Below, piece after piece: positions 17,824-27,466 of a stretch of 53,251 bases of DNA. The notes beneath the pieces are model-generated. The model ran no database searches, was not told where the DNA came from, and was given only the letters and a program-made list of their open reading frames with translations. The translations under genes and the position numbers were made by a program. This stretch comes from an uncultured Pseudomonadota bacterium (lineage in GTDB: Bacteria; Pseudomonadota; Gammaproteobacteria; Steroidobacterales; Steroidobacteraceae). How positions within the stretch are numbered: position 1 is the stretch's first letter; each line of letters opens with the position of its first letter. The DNA lies in assembly GCA_903908265.1 (NCBI GenBank), contig CAIVRI010000133.1, positions 1 through 53,251 on the forward strand, given 5' to 3'.

Positions 17824-20306
17824 TACGGGACAGGCCGAATGTTCCAGATACGGTCCGCGTATTCACGAATGCTGCGATCGCTAGAGAAGTAACCCATGCG
17901 GATACTGTTTAAAATCGCGGAACGCAGCCAACGCTCAGGATCGCGGTACAGTGCATCGACCCGGTCTTGCGCTGCAAGGTACGCGCGGAAATCCGCGCAG
18001 ACCAAAAATGGCTCTCCGTCTGAAAGCAGTCGCCCCACAATGGCCTTTGCCTCCGTGACCTCGCCATCGCTGAAGTAACCCTCGTCGATCATCGCGATCG
18101 CCTGAGCCAACTCAGGATCTTGCGCGACCACTGCGGATGGGCGGTAACCGCTAGCCTTGATCGCCGTCACCTCCGCCGCGGTATTGCCAAAGATGAAAAT
18201 GTGCTCATCACCGACATGATCCTTAATCTCGATGTTCGCGCCATCGAGTGTGCCGATCGTCAGCGCACCGTTGAGCGCCAACTTCATATTGCCTGTACCC
18301 GAAGCCTCCAGACCCGCCGTAGAAATTTGCTCCGACAGGTCGGCCGCGGGCATGATGATCTGCGCCAAGGAAACGTCGTAATCCGCCAAAAAAACCACCT
18401 TGAGCCGCCCGGCAATTTCCGGATCGGAGTTCACAACCCGGGCGACATTATTGGTCAACCGGATAATCGCCTTCGCCAAGTAGTAGCCAGGCGCCGCCTT
18501 ACCGGCGAAAATCACCGTACGCGGCACGTAATCTGCCGACGGATCACTGCGGATGCGGTTGTAACGAGCGATCACCCCCAGCAAATTGAGCAGTTGCCGT
18601 TTGTACTCATGGATACGCTTCACCTGCACATCGAACAGGGAGCGCTCATCCACTTCGATGCCACTACGCTGGCGGATCGTTGCGACCAAGCGGCGTTTGT
18701 TCTCCAGTTTGACTGCCGCGAAACGCGCACGGAATAGCGGGTCGTCCGCAATCCCTGCAAGACCTGCCAGGCTGGCCAGATCGTTTTCCCAAACGGACCC
18801 CAAGCGCTGCGTAAATAGCGCAGAAAGACCTGGGTTGGACTGCTTCAGCCAACGGCGCACAGTGATGCCATTGGTGACATTGGTAAACCGCTCTGGCCAG
18901 AGCTGTGCAAAATCCCGAAAGATCGTCGCTGTCATGAGTTCGGAGTGCAACTTGGCAACTCCGTTAACCTTATGGCTGGCAACTACCGCCAAGTGCGCCA
19001 TACGCACACGCCGACCATGATCTTCTTCGATTAAAGAAAGGCGACGGCGGCGATCGAGATCGCCCGGAAAGGCGCGACTTATTTCGTCGAGAAATTGGCG
19101 ATTGATCTGAAAAATGATGACCAGATGGCGTGGCAGCAGGCGCTCGAAGAAGTCGACTGGCCAACTCTCAAGGGCCTCCGGCAAAAGCGTGTGATTGGTG
19201 TAGCTAAATGTACGAGAAACAATGTCCCACGCCTTCTCCCACGAATAGGCATGCACATCAATCAGCAAGCGAAGAAGCTCTGCGACCGCCAATGCTGGGT
19301 GGGTGTCGTTGAGTTGGATTGCGACTGCATCCGGCAGCTCATCGAGCGATCGGCCTTCACCGAGCAAGGACGCCAGCAAATCCTGCAGCGATGCGGAGAC
19401 GAAAAAGTACTGCTGCGACAGACGCAGCTCCTTTCCTTGCAGCGTCGTGTCATCCGGATAGAGTACGCGCGAGAGGTTTTTCGCACGCACCTGATCGGCC
19501 ACAGCCTCCGGATAATGGCCATGGTTAAATTCGGCGATATTGAACGGCACGATTGCGCGACCCGACCAAAGGCGCAGGTGGTTAACGGTCGCACAGTGGT
19601 TGCCGGGCACGAGGTGATCAAAGCCGACGGCGTAGATTGAATGCGTGTCGACCCAACGGTAACGTAGCTCTCCGGAGGGCTCCGTTTCAGTCACGCAGCT
19701 TCCACCGAACTGGATTAAATAGCGAGCCTGTGGACGCGGCAATTCCCAAGGGTCACGGAGGCGTAACCAAGAAGAACCGATTTCGCGCTGGCCCCCATCG
19801 GGCTCAATCACCTGAGTGAAAATCCCGTAGTCGTAGCGGATTCCATAGCCGACTGCCGGGTATTGCAGCGTCGCCAGGGAATCTAGGAAGCAGGCGGCTA
19901 ATCGGCCCAGTCCCCCATTACCCAGTCCGGGATCCTGCTCTTCGGCAATGACCGCCTCAAAATTATGACCCAACTCCGCGACCGCCTGCCGAGTGGCCTC
20001 CACGAGGTCCCCACCGAGGCTCGACAAGGCATTCACGAGGGCGCGACCGGGCAAAAACTCCACCGATAAGTAGCAAACCCGCTTGGTCTTGGCCCGGGCG
20101 ACACGCTTTTGGGTCGCAACCCAGCGGGCCGCCAGTTCCTCCCTTACGGTCGCCGCGAGCGCTTCATAGACGTCACGGGGCCGTGCCGTAGCGGGATCGT
20201 GCCCTAGGGTGCGGACGAGATGTTCGACGAGCAAATCCTTGAGATTCGCTGCACAAAGAACGTTGCAGGCCACCGGAGTGCCGCTCGGGTCATGAGTCAG
20301 AGACAT
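17823..20306 (-). CDS. glgP: Glycogen/alpha-glucan phosphorylase
   Basis: GlgP releases glucose-1-phosphate from the non-reducing ends of glycogen. The 827-residue length fits bacterial GH/GT35 phosphorylases. Visible motifs include YLSVEFLPGRAL, EQDPGLGNGGLGRLAACFLDS with YDYGIFTQ, FDVQVKRIHEYKRQLLN, and the PLP-lysine signature EASGTGNMKLALNGALTIGT. ATG at 20306 (MSLTHDPSG) was chosen; a TTG two codons earlier is in frame. It is the first gene of a catabolic glycogen operon; glgA and glgC are not nearby, so synthesis genes must be elsewhere. Confidence 0.97.
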   Translation of the reverse strand: MSLTHDPSGTPVACNVLCAANLKDLLVEHLVRTLGHDPATARPRDVYEALAATVREELAARWVATQKRVARAKTKRVCYLSVEFLPGRALVNALSSLGGDLVEATRQAVAELGHNFEAVIAEEQDPGLGNGGLGRLAACFLDSLATLQYPAVGYGIRYDYGIFTQVIEPDGGQREIGSSWLRLRDPWELPRPQARYLIQFGGSCVTETEPSGELRYRWVDTHSIYAVGFDHLVPGNHCATVNHLRLWSGRAIVPFNIAEFNHGHYPEAVADQVRAKNLSRVLYPDDTTLQGKELRLSQQYFFVSASLQDLLASLLGEGRSLDELPDAVAIQLNDTHPALAVAELLRLLIDVHAYSWEKAWDIVSRTFSYTNHTLLPEALESWPVDFFERLLPRHLVIIFQINRQFLDEISRAFPGDLDRRRRLSLIEEDHGRRVRMAHLAVVASHKVNGVAKLHSELMTATIFRDFAQLWPERFTNVTNGITVRRWLKQSNPGLSALFTQRLGSVWENDLASLAGLAGIADDPLFRARFAAVKLENKRRLVATIRQRSGIEVDERSLFDVQVKRIHEYKRQLLNLLGVIARYNRIRSDPSADYVPRTVIFAGKAAPGYYLAKAIIRLTNNVARVVNSDPEIAGRLKVVFLADYDVSLAQIIMPAADLSEQISTAGLEASGTGNMKLALNGALTIGTLDGANIEIKDHVGDEHIFIFGNTAAEVTAIKASGYRPSAVVAQDPELAQAIAMIDEGYFSDGEVTEAKAIVGRLLSDGEPFLVCADFRAYLAAQDRVDALYRDPERWLRSAILNSIRMGYFSSDRSIREYADRIWNIRPVP

Positions 20307-20354
20307 TGGCAAAAATCCCCGAAATGCTGCGCACGGGCAGAACGATAAACGCTA

Positions 20355-20386
20355 CAACCGCACTACACCACTGCGCAGTGCGGTTG
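20355..20386. repeat. Perfect 10-bp inverted repeat upstream of glgP
   Basis: CAACCGCACT (20355-20364) and AGTGCGGTTG (20377-20386) form a perfect stem with a 12-base loop in the 167-base gap between the parC stop and the glgP start. Read on the minus strand it is followed by a T-containing but broken tract (TAGCGTTTATCG). It may be a weak parC terminator or an operator/attenuator for the glycogen operon; the sequence alone does not decide. Confidence 0.45.
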
Positions 20387-20473
20387 CGGGCTGATTCTTT
20401 CACCCCCTCCCTGCAGACGCCGCAGCGACCGAGAGCCTTAGGCCTTCAGCCCCCGCATGCGATGTGGTCTCGA

Positions 20474-22738
20474 TCAGCCGCCATCGACCTCAAGACCCGT
20501 CACCCGCCGATAGGTTTTCGGCAACAGCGCGCCGCGCTGCGCGCGCTCGCCCCGATACTCGGCCAATTCGTTGTACGACAACGACATCGCCCGCTCACCG
20601 CAAACAATTTTCAGTCGCGTTCCTGGTGCAATCACGGCCACGCCAACGAGCAGTTCAGTGCCCGCTTCCGCCTTAGCCGTCGGAATATTGAACAGCTTGT
20701 TGCCCTTGCCCCGCGCCATCTCCGGCAAATCCGAGACCGGGAACACGAGCAAGCGGCCGTCCTGCCCCTCGCTCGCGGCGGCCACTGCGATCAAGGCCTT
20801 CGGATCTTCCGGCACGCGTGCGGCCGGTAAGGCCTTGGCCTTTTGCGGCACGGTGAGCACCCCTTTACCCGCCCTGTTGCGCGCGTACAGATCTTCCACT
20901 TTCACAATGAACCCGTAACCGGCATCGGAGGCGAGAACGTAGCGGTCACCGGCCTCACCGAGGATCACGGATGCAAAGGTCGCGCCATCCGGCGGATCGA
21001 CCCGACCCGATAACGGCTCACCCTGACCCCGCGCCGACGGCAAGGTATGGGCCAGCAGACTATACGTTCGGCCCGTTGAGTCCATAAACACGGCCTGTTG
21101 GATACTTTTGCCACGCGCCGCCGCCTGGAAGCCGTCACCAGACTTATAGGACAGCGAAGCAGGATCGATCTCGTGCCCCTTGGCCTGACGCACGTAACCG
21201 GCAGTCGACAAAACGATTGTGACCGGCTCGCTCGCAACCAGTTCCGTCTCGTCGATTGCCTTGGCTGCATCGCGCTCGACCAAACGGGTCCTGCGCTTGT
21301 CTCCGTACTTCTCACTATCGGCAACCAACTCGGCACGAATCAGTGCTTTCAGACGCGAGGCGTGCCCCAGAATCCCCTGGATTTCATCGCGCTCAAGGGC
21401 CAGTGCCGCCTGCTCGCCGCGGATCTTCATTTCCTCAAGGCGCGCCAAGTGCCGCAGCTTGGTCTCGAGAATGGCCTCTGCCTGCTCGTGGGACAGTGCA
21501 AAACGGGCAATCAAGACCTGCTTGGGCTCGTCCTCCGTACGGACGATTCGAATCACCTCATCGAGATTAAGGTAAGCAATGAGCAAACCATCGAGGATAT
21601 GCAGACGCGCATTCACCTTCGCCAGACGGTATTCCAGGCGACGGACCACGGTCCGCTCCCGATAGACCAACCACTCCTGCAGCATCGGCTTCAAACCCAT
21701 GACGCGCGGCCGACCGTCTAGACCGATCACATTCATATTGACGCGATACGAACGCTCCAGATCCGTCGTGGCGAACAAATGTGCCATCACCTGTTCGGCA
21801 TCGACACGGTTTGAGCGCAACTCCAATACCAGCCGTACGGGTTCTTCATGATCCGACTCATCGCGGACGTTCTCGACCATCGGCAGCTTCTTCGCTCGAA
21901 TTTGCGCAGCAATCTGCTCTAGCACCTTCGAGCCAGACACCTGATAAGGCAATGCCGTAACGACAATCTCCGCGCCTTCCGCTGCATAGATTGCGCGAGC
22001 CCGAAAGCCCCCAGTACCCGCCTCATAAATCGAGCGCAGCTCAGCCCGCGGCGTGATAATTTCACCGCCGGTCGGCAAGTCCGGGCCGGGGACGAGCTTC
22101 ATCAAATTGGCAACGGACACGTCAGGCTCGTCCAAGAGTCGTATACAGGCGGCGGTAACCTCTTTGAGGTTATGCGGCGGAATATCCGTCGCCATACCCA
22201 CCGCAATGCCTGTGGCCCCATTCAACAAAACGTTCGGTAGCCGAGCCGGCAGCAAGGAGGGCTCATCCATCGTGCCATCAAAATTAGCTGTCCATTCGAC
22301 CGTACCCTGACCCAACTCGGCCAGCAGCGTCTCTGCGTAGGGGCGCAGACGCGATTCGGTGTAACGCATCGCTGCGAACGATTTCGGGTCATCGGTAGAG
22401 CCGAAGTTCCCCTGACCATCGACGATCGGATAGCGGTAGGAGAAGTCCTGGGCCATATGCACCATGGCTTCATACGCGGCCGAATCACCATGCGGGTGGA
22501 ACTTGCCAATGACGTCGCCGATGGTACGGGCACTCTTCTTGTGCTTGGAACCGGCCGAAAGGCCCAATTCGCTCATCGCATAAATGATGCGGCGCTGCAC
22601 GGGCTTTAACCCATCGGCAAGTTGCGGCAAGGCCCGATCGAGAATGACGTACATCGAGTACTCGAGGTACGCCTTTTCAGTGAACGTCTTGAGCGGTTGA
22701 CGCTCGACGCCGTCAAAATTCAACTCTTGCGAGCTCAC
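20474..22738 (-). CDS. parC: DNA topoisomerase IV subunit A
   Basis: ParC is the DNA-cleaving subunit of topoisomerase IV, which decatenates daughter chromosomes. The 754-residue product contains the active-site tyrosine Y126 (AAMRYTESR). The quinolone-resistance region reads [13 protein letters not shown], with S86 and E90 corresponding to E. coli S80 and E84, i.e. the drug-sensitive residues. Motifs in the C-terminal beta-propeller region are also visible. The start is GTG, overlapping the parE TGA (GTGA), so parE and parC are translated from one message. The length is normal for gammaproteobacterial ParC. Confidence 0.97.
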   Translation of the reverse strand: MSSQELNFDGVERQPLKTFTEKAYLEYSMYVILDRALPQLADGLKPVQRRIIYAMSELGLSAGSKHKKSARTIGDVIGKFHPHGDSAAYEAMVHMAQDFSYRYPIVDGQGNFGSTDDPKSFAAMRYTESRLRPYAETLLAELGQGTVEWTANFDGTMDEPSLLPARLPNVLLNGATGIAVGMATDIPPHNLKEVTAACIRLLDEPDVSVANLMKLVPGPDLPTGGEIITPRAELRSIYEAGTGGFRARAIYAAEGAEIVVTALPYQVSGSKVLEQIAAQIRAKKLPMVENVRDESDHEEPVRLVLELRSNRVDAEQVMAHLFATTDLERSYRVNMNVIGLDGRPRVMGLKPMLQEWLVYRERTVVRRLEYRLAKVNARLHILDGLLIAYLNLDEVIRIVRTEDEPKQVLIARFALSHEQAEAILETKLRHLARLEEMKIRGEQAALALERDEIQGILGHASRLKALIRAELVADSEKYGDKRRTRLVERDAAKAIDETELVASEPVTIVLSTAGYVRQAKGHEIDPASLSYKSGDGFQAAARGKSIQQAVFMDSTGRTYSLLAHTLPSARGQGEPLSGRVDPPDGATFASVILGEAGDRYVLASDAGYGFIVKVEDLYARNRAGKGVLTVPQKAKALPAARVPEDPKALIAVAAASEGQDGRLLVFPVSDLPEMARGKGNKLFNIPTAKAEAGTELLVGVAVIAPGTRLKIVCGERAMSLSYNELAEYRGERAQRGALLPKTYRRVTGLEVDGG

Positions 22739-24630
22739 GGCATTACCTCGGCCAGATTACCCTTTGACTCCAGCCACTCTCGACGGTCAGCCGCGCGCTT
22801 TTTCGCGAGCAGCATATCCATCAGCTGATCGGTATTATCGTTAGGTTCGATGGTCAACTGCAGCAGCCTGCGCGTCGACGGCGCCATGGTGGTCTCACGT
22901 AATTGCAACGCACTCATTTCGCCAAGACCTTTGAATCGCGTCACACTAATTTTACCGCGCGTGCCTTCCGCGGCGATTCTATCCAGAATGCCGGCTCGTT
23001 CCGCGTCATCGAGTGCGTAATAAACGTTCTTGCCTATATCGACCCGGAACAGCGGTGGCATCGCCACATACACGTGCCCGGCCGCAACTAACGGACGGAA
23101 ATGGCGCAGGAACAAGGCGCACAACAAGGTCGCGATATGCTGCCCATCGGAATCAGCGTCCGCGAGAATACAAATCTTGTGGTAACGCAATTCCTTGAGG
23201 TCGACGGAACCTGGGTCCACACCTATCGCCACTGAAATATCGTGCACTTCAGCCGAGCCTAATACGCCTTGCGCGTCGACTTCCCAAGTGTTCAGAATCT
23301 TGCCGCGCAAGGGCATGACGGCTTGCACTTCACGCTCACGGGCCTGCTTGGCGCTACCACCGGCAGAGTCACCCTCCACCAGAAAGAGTTCAGTCCGCGT
23401 CGGTTCTTGTGACGTGCAATCCGCCAATTTACCGGGCAGCGCAGGGCCTGAGACAACCCGCTTACGAATTACTTTCTGGGCAGCCTTCAGGCGCGCCTGC
23501 GCCTTCTCGACCGCCAGCATCGCGATCTTTTCACCCGCCTCCGGGTGCTGCGCAAGCCAGAGTGAGAACGCATCCTTCACCAGACCAGAGACGAAGGCCG
23601 CAGAATCACGTGAGGCGAGTCGCTCCTTGGTCTGTCCGGCGAACTGGGGTTCGTGCATTTTGACCGACAGCACAAAGGCAATACGGTCCCAGACGTCTTC
23701 CGGCGCAAGCTTCACGCCACGCGGCAGCAAGTTGCGAAATTCCGTGAACTCGCGCACTGCCTCAGTGACGCCGGTACGCAAACCATTCACATGGGTGCCA
23801 CCTTCATTGGTTGGGATCAGGTTGACGTAGGACTCGGCAACCGTCTCCACCCCGTCCTCGGTAAGCCACGCAAAGGCCCAATCGGCCGATTCGCTCCCAC
23901 CTTTGCGGCTGGCCGAAAAGGGCTCCTCCGGCACGATCAACGCACCCTGCAAACGGTCAGCAATATAAGCGGCCAGGCCGCCGGTGTAGAACCATTCGTC
24001 GCGCTCACCGGTCGCTTCGTTGAACAGCGTTACCTTGAGGCCAGCGCATAGCACGGCCTTGGCGCGCAACACGTGCTTGAGCTTGGAGAGCGACACTTTT
24101 TCGGTATCGAAATATTTCGGATCCGGCCAAAACCGCACCGTGGTGCCGCTGTTGCGGGCGCCGACTTTGCCAAGCACTCTTAATTTTTCATCCAAATAGC
24201 CGTCCTTGAAGACAATCTGGTACTCCGTACCATCCCGCTTCACACGGCACTCGAGACGGCTCGAGAGTGCGTTAACGACCGACACGCCGACGCCATGCAG
24301 GCCACCCGACTGTTGGTAATTTTTGTCCGAGAACTTACCGCCGGCGTGCAGGCGACTCAGGATCAATTCAACCCCGGGCACCTTCTCGATGGGGTGCATG
24401 TCGACGGGCATCCCGCGGCCGTCATCGTTGACCTCGACGGAGCCGTCCTTATAGAGGGTGACCGAAATTTCTTTGGCGTGGCCACCCAGCGCCTCGTCGA
24501 CACTGTTGTCGACCACCTCATGAATGAGGTGATTCGGGCGGGAAGTATCGGTGTACATGCCGGGACGGCGGCGAACCGGGTCCAACCCGGCGAGGACCTC
24601 GAGGTCCTTGGAAGTATATGTGGTGCTCAT
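22735..24630 (-). CDS. parE: DNA topoisomerase IV subunit B
   Basis: ParE is the ATPase subunit of topoisomerase IV. The 631 residues show the GHKL ATP-binding motifs [21 protein letters not shown] and [17 protein letters not shown], then the TOPRIM motifs [26 protein letters not shown] and [19 protein letters not shown]. The short length, without the GyrB-specific insertion, and the pairing with parC identify it as ParE rather than GyrB. The ATG at [19 protein letters not shown] follows CGCGCCTCC-type leader sequence. It is divergent from the vapBC pair, with 141 bases between them. Confidence 0.97.
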   Translation of the reverse strand: MSTTYTSKDLEVLAGLDPVRRRPGMYTDTSRPNHLIHEVVDNSVDEALGGHAKEISVTLYKDGSVEVNDDGRGMPVDMHPIEKVPGVELILSRLHAGGKFSDKNYQQSGGLHGVGVSVVNALSSRLECRVKRDGTEYQIVFKDGYLDEKLRVLGKVGARNSGTTVRFWPDPKYFDTEKVSLSKLKHVLRAKAVLCAGLKVTLFNEATGERDEWFYTGGLAAYIADRLQGALIVPEEPFSASRKGGSESADWAFAWLTEDGVETVAESYVNLIPTNEGGTHVNGLRTGVTEAVREFTEFRNLLPRGVKLAPEDVWDRIAFVLSVKMHEPQFAGQTKERLASRDSAAFVSGLVKDAFSLWLAQHPEAGEKIAMLAVEKAQARLKAAQKVIRKRVVSGPALPGKLADCTSQEPTRTELFLVEGDSAGGSAKQAREREVQAVMPLRGKILNTWEVDAQGVLGSAEVHDISVAIGVDPGSVDLKELRYHKICILADADSDGQHIATLLCALFLRHFRPLVAAGHVYVAMPPLFRVDIGKNVYYALDDAERAGILDRIAAEGTRGKISVTRFKGLGEMSALQLRETTMAPSTRRLLQLTIEPNDNTDQLMDMLLAKKRAADRREWLESKGNLAEVMP

Positions 24631-24713
24631 GGAGGCGCGAGGGTACTGGAATTTGTTGGCGAAGACAGCGGTGAACCGCTCGCCGACCGGTCTCCCCGGA
24701 TCAGCGATTGGGC

Positions 24714-24742
24714 TTTGCAGCGGATATATACCATGGTATATA
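24714..24742 (+). promoter_or_regulatory. Predicted vapBC promoter
   Basis: TTTGCA (24714-24719) and TATATA (24737-24742) are 17 bases apart and would start transcription about 20 bases before the vapB TTG. Both boxes match the sigma70 consensus at 4 of 6 positions. The spacer and -10 box lie inside the 22-bp palindrome, which is the expected arrangement for autorepression. Confidence 0.45.
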
Positions 24743-24744
24743 TC
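24723..24744. promoter_or_regulatory. Perfect 22-bp palindromic operator of vapBC
   Basis: The half-site GATATATACCA is followed directly by its exact reverse complement TGGTATATATC, giving a perfect 22-bp palindrome in otherwise GC-rich DNA. It sits 27 bases before the vapB start and covers the predicted -10 box. AbrB-fold antitoxins of the VapB type bind such palindromes as dimers, with VapC as co-repressor, so it is probably the autoregulatory site. The palindrome also holds an ATG that opens a five-codon reading frame ending in TGA. Confidence 0.75.
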
Positions 24745-24771
24745 TATTGAGAACCCTTCTCCGAGCGTCGC

Positions 24772-25005
24772 TTGCCCCAGATTGCCAAATTATTCTGGAA
24801 CGGCCGTAGCCAAGCCGTCCGCCTGCCCGCCCAGTTTCGCTTTGCGGGCGATGCCGTCTACGTGCGCCGCGATCCGGTGACCGGCGACCTCATCCTGTCA
24901 AGCCGCGCCGACGACTGGGCCACTTTCTTCGCGCTGGTCGATTCCTCGGATGTGCACGCGCCCATCACACGGCCGGCCACGGCACTCCCCCGGCGCGAGC
25001 CGTGA
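24772..25005 (+). CDS. VapB-type antitoxin (SpoVT/AbrB fold)
   Basis: A 77-residue antitoxin with the family signature AKLFWNGRSQAVRLPAQF in its DNA-binding N-terminus (residues 5-22), then AGDAVYVRRDPVTGDLILS, completing the swapped-hairpin fold. The C-terminal tail (from about residue 50) is the part that should wrap around and inhibit the toxin. An in-frame stop lies 22 bases upstream, leaving TTG as the only reasonable start; it places three residues before AKLF, as in relatives. No strong ribosome-binding site is visible. Its TGA overlaps the GTG of the toxin gene (GTGA). Confidence 0.88.
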   Translation: MPQIAKLFWNGRSQAVRLPAQFRFAGDAVYVRRDPVTGDLILSSRADDWATFFALVDSSDVHAPITRPATALPRREP

Positions 25006-25421
25006 TCGAACCACCACGCCGTTTTTTGTTGGACACCCACACGGCCGGTGCACTGCTGCGCGCTAACGCCCCGGACGTGCTGCGAAATCGCGTCCGCGAA
25101 GCGCCGCTAGGCGTTTTATGGCTCTCCGCGATCACGGAAGGCGAATTGCGCGCAGGGGTCACCCTGCGGGGCGCAACGCCACAGCTGACCCTGGCGTTAG
25201 AGCTGCTGCTGCGCAACGTGCCCACGGCGCCCTTTGATCGCAGCGCTGCGATTGCCTTTGCGAGCCTCGCGCCCCACACCCGTCTGGCCGAGGGCGCTTT
25301 GAGCGCGCTCGATCAACTCATCGCCGCCCACGCGATCAGTCTCGATGCCACGCTGGTCACGCCAGAGACCCGTTTCTCACCCATCACGGGCTTGCGGACC
25401 GAAGACTGGCTAGCACCCTAG
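25002..25421 (+). CDS. VapC-type PIN-domain ribonuclease toxin
   Basis: A 139-residue PIN-domain protein expected to cleave RNA (tRNA or rRNA in studied VapCs) when freed from its antitoxin. The acidic metal-binding residues are D11 (FLLDTHTAG), E46 (SAITEGELRAG), D104 (ALDQLIAAH) and possibly E122 (TPETRFSPI), where many family members have Asp. The GTG start overlaps the antitoxin stop, the usual coupling. The domain appears complete and probably active. It converges on the DUF3501 gene with 4 bases between stops, so the pair is a small insert between parE and an unrelated redox cluster. Confidence 0.88.
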   Translation: MIEPPRRFLLDTHTAGALLRANAPDVLRNRVREAPLGVLWLSAITEGELRAGVTLRGATPQLTLALELLLRNVPTAPFDRSAAIAFASLAPHTRLAEGALSALDQLIAAHAISLDATLVTPETRFSPITGLRTEDWLAP

Positions 25422-25425
25422 TCGA

Positions 25426-26004
25426 TCAGTCTTCCAAATCTCGAGCGAGCGCGGCACGCGCGTCCTCACTGAGCACAACTGAGTGCCGATAGGCCGGGTG
25501 ATCCGTCGCAATAGAGACCTGTGCCGTGGCGAATCGACTGCGCAAATGCTCGGGCACCTGATAGCGCATAAAATGCACGGCCGAGGTTTTTTCGTCGTTC
25601 TCACGCTCTAAATCTTCATCAGCGATCGGCTCGATGACTTCACCGTCAACCAAAATCCGGACGGTCGCTTCAAGGCCCTTCAAATGCCGCAATTGTTCGG
25701 CCCGGACTACCGGATCACCAAACTCAATCAGCAAGGTGGCCTTCAAGTTAGTGCCGTCCGGAATCAGCGGATTGTAGGCCGCAAGTTCGTCAGCTATACC
25801 CTGCGGCTCAAAGATGCGCTCGATCCGCAACATCTCCTGTACCTGATACTTGATGGTGAGGCGATCCTCGAACAACAGCGTGAGATTGGGTCCCACAGCC
25901 ACCTTTCGACGCCGTTTATGCGTCATTACGCGCTCACGAAACGCTGCGCGCTCGCGCGCATAGGTCTCCAGAGGCATCAAATCTGCTGCGTGCAAGCGTT
26001 TCAT
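25426..26004 (-). CDS. DUF3501 family protein
   Basis: A 192-residue soluble protein recognised as DUF3501 by MKRLHAADLMPLETYARERA at the start and by internal stretches such as GPNLTLLFEDRLTIKYQVQEML and EPQGIADELAAYNPLIPDG. No catalytic motif or cysteine cluster is visible, and the biochemical role is unknown. Family members are repeatedly found beside a rubrerythrin and a heterodisulfide-reductase-like Fe-S protein, exactly as here, which suggests a role in that redox system. The ATG overlaps the TGA of the Fe-S gene (TGATG), implying translational coupling. Confidence 0.85.
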   Translation of the reverse strand: MKRLHAADLMPLETYARERAAFRERVMTHKRRRKVAVGPNLTLLFEDRLTIKYQVQEMLRIERIFEPQGIADELAAYNPLIPDGTNLKATLLIEFGDPVVRAEQLRHLKGLEATVRILVDGEVIEPIADEDLERENDEKTSAVHFMRYQVPEHLRSRFATAQVSIATDHPAYRHSVVLSEDARAALARDLED

Positions 26005-27368
26005 CAGCCTTTCTCCGTCGCAATTCCATAAGCACGGGCCAGCAATGTCATCGGATGCACGGGCGTTCGTTTTTCTTTGAGGCCGTCACTGATTTGGTGC
26101 CCTGCCATCGGGCAATCCGAACTGTGCACTACGGCACCCGATTGGGTCACTTTGTTTGAGACCGGTTTACAGATCTTCTTCGCATTCGCGTGAAACTCTT
26201 TCTTCAGCGCATAGGTCCCGTCATGGCCCGTGCAGCGCTCGATCACTTCAAAAGAGGTCTCTGGGACGAGTTTCAGCACATCGCGCGTCTTCAGACCAAT
26301 ATTCTGGACCCGCAAGTGGCAGGGCACGTGATAGGCCACCTTACCTAACACGTTCAGGAATTCTGTTTTGAGCAAGCCCGCCTGATGGCGCTTCCACAAA
26401 TATTCAAAGGGATCATGCATCGCGGCCTTGACCTTGGCCACAGCCGCATCCTCTGGAAACAGCAGCGGCAGCTCTTGCTTGTACATGAGCACGCACGAGG
26501 GCACAGGGGCAACAAGGTCATAGCCCTCATCCACCAATTGCGCCAAGCGAGGAATGTTGTGTTCTTTAAGCTTGGCGACCGACTCCAGATCACCCAGTTC
26601 CAGTTTGGGCATCCCGCAGCAGCTTTCCTTGGGCACCGTCACCACCGCAATGCCGTTGTGCTCAAACACCGCCGCAAGATCCCGCGCGATATCTGGCTCA
26701 TGCTCATTGCAATAGCAGGTGGCATACAAAGCGACCTTCCCAGAGGTCCCCGCCGCCGCAATCGGCGCCAGGACGGGCTTGGCGCGTCTGGCCTCAAGAT
26801 CCTGGAACGACTTGGCCTGAAAATCGGGCAGCCGCGCATCGCGGTGAATGCCGAGGGTCGACTCCAGTATTTTGCGCGCCGTGGAATTCTTATTCACAGC
26901 ATTAACAACTTCCGCGATCACAGGAATGCCGGCCAAGCGACCCAAGGTCGTCGGTGAGGACAGAATCTTGTCACGCAGCGACGCGCCGTCTTGCTTAAAG
27001 CGCAGCGCCTTCGCGCGCAGCATCAGATGCGGAAAATCGACGTTCCACTCATGCGGCGGCACATACGGACACTTGGTCTGGTAACACAAGTCGCACAGGT
27101 AGCACTGATCAACAACGTCCCAATACGCCTTCTTCGGGACACTATGGATCTCACCGTCCTGCGTGGCATCGATCGCATCGAAAAGAACAGGAAAAGACTG
27201 GCACAGCGAGAAACAACGCCGACAGCCATGACAAATATCGTATACGCGCTCGAGTTCTTTGAGCAGCGCCGCTTCGTCGTAGTACGCATCGGTGCGCCAA
27301 GCAATGGGGTGCCTAATCGGCGCCTCGAGACTGCCCTCGCGACGGGGGGTTGCCGGAGTCTCACTCAT
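26004..27368 (-). CDS. Fe-S oxidoreductase with two 4Fe-4S and CCG domains (heterodisulfide-reductase/GlpC-like)
   Basis: A 454-residue protein with two ferredoxin-type clusters near the N-terminus (C46-C49-C52-C56 and C89-C92-C95-C100-P) followed by two cysteine-rich CCG domains, the first with SCCGMP, the second with YHVPCHLR and SSDCPMAG. This layout resembles the C subunit of anaerobic glycerol-3-phosphate dehydrogenase (GlpC) and HdrB-like proteins that pass electrons between quinones or thiols and partners. No glpA or glpB is present; the neighbours are rubrerythrin and DUF3501, so glycerol metabolism is unlikely. ATG at 27368 was chosen for its GAGGTG ribosome-binding site 7 bases upstream; a TTG seven codons earlier is rejected. 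The electron donor is unknown. Confidence 0.85.
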   Translation of the reverse strand: MSETPATPRREGSLEAPIRHPIAWRTDAYYDEAALLKELERVYDICHGCRRCFSLCQSFPVLFDAIDATQDGEIHSVPKKAYWDVVDQCYLCDLCYQTKCPYVPPHEWNVDFPHLMLRAKALRFKQDGASLRDKILSSPTTLGRLAGIPVIAEVVNAVNKNSTARKILESTLGIHRDARLPDFQAKSFQDLEARRAKPVLAPIAAAGTSGKVALYATCYCNEHEPDIARDLAAVFEHNGIAVVTVPKESCCGMPKLELGDLESVAKLKEHNIPRLAQLVDEGYDLVAPVPSCVLMYKQELPLLFPEDAAVAKVKAAMHDPFEYLWKRHQAGLLKTEFLNVLGKVAYHVPCHLRVQNIGLKTRDVLKLVPETSFEVIERCTGHDGTYALKKEFHANAKKICKPVSNKVTQSGAVVHSSDCPMAGHQISDGLKEKRTPVHPMTLLARAYGIATEKG

Positions 27369-27410
27369 CCCAAACACCTCAAAAATCAACGACTAGAACT
27401 ATCCGAACGC

Positions 27411-27456
27411 AAAATCAAAACGGGCGTGGAATCGCCTTGCGGCGACGCCACGCCCG
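27411..27456 (-). terminator. Rho-independent terminator after rubrerythrin
   Basis: On the minus strand, CGGGCGTGG pairs perfectly with CCACGCCCG, with an inner stem TCGCC/GGCGA around a GCAA loop, followed at once by TTTTGATTTT. It starts 11 bases after the rubrerythrin stop and lies before the Fe-S gene, so rubrerythrin is mostly transcribed alone, with the Fe-S/DUF3501 pair reached by read-through or a separate promoter. Confidence 0.9.
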
Positions 27457-27466
27457 TCGCGTCCTA

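Noticed and set aside
24723-24744. The palindrome as a transposon end or recombination site
   Set aside because: It occurs once in the window as far as I can see, lacks flanking target duplications, and sits exactly on the vapBC promoter, so an operator explains it better.
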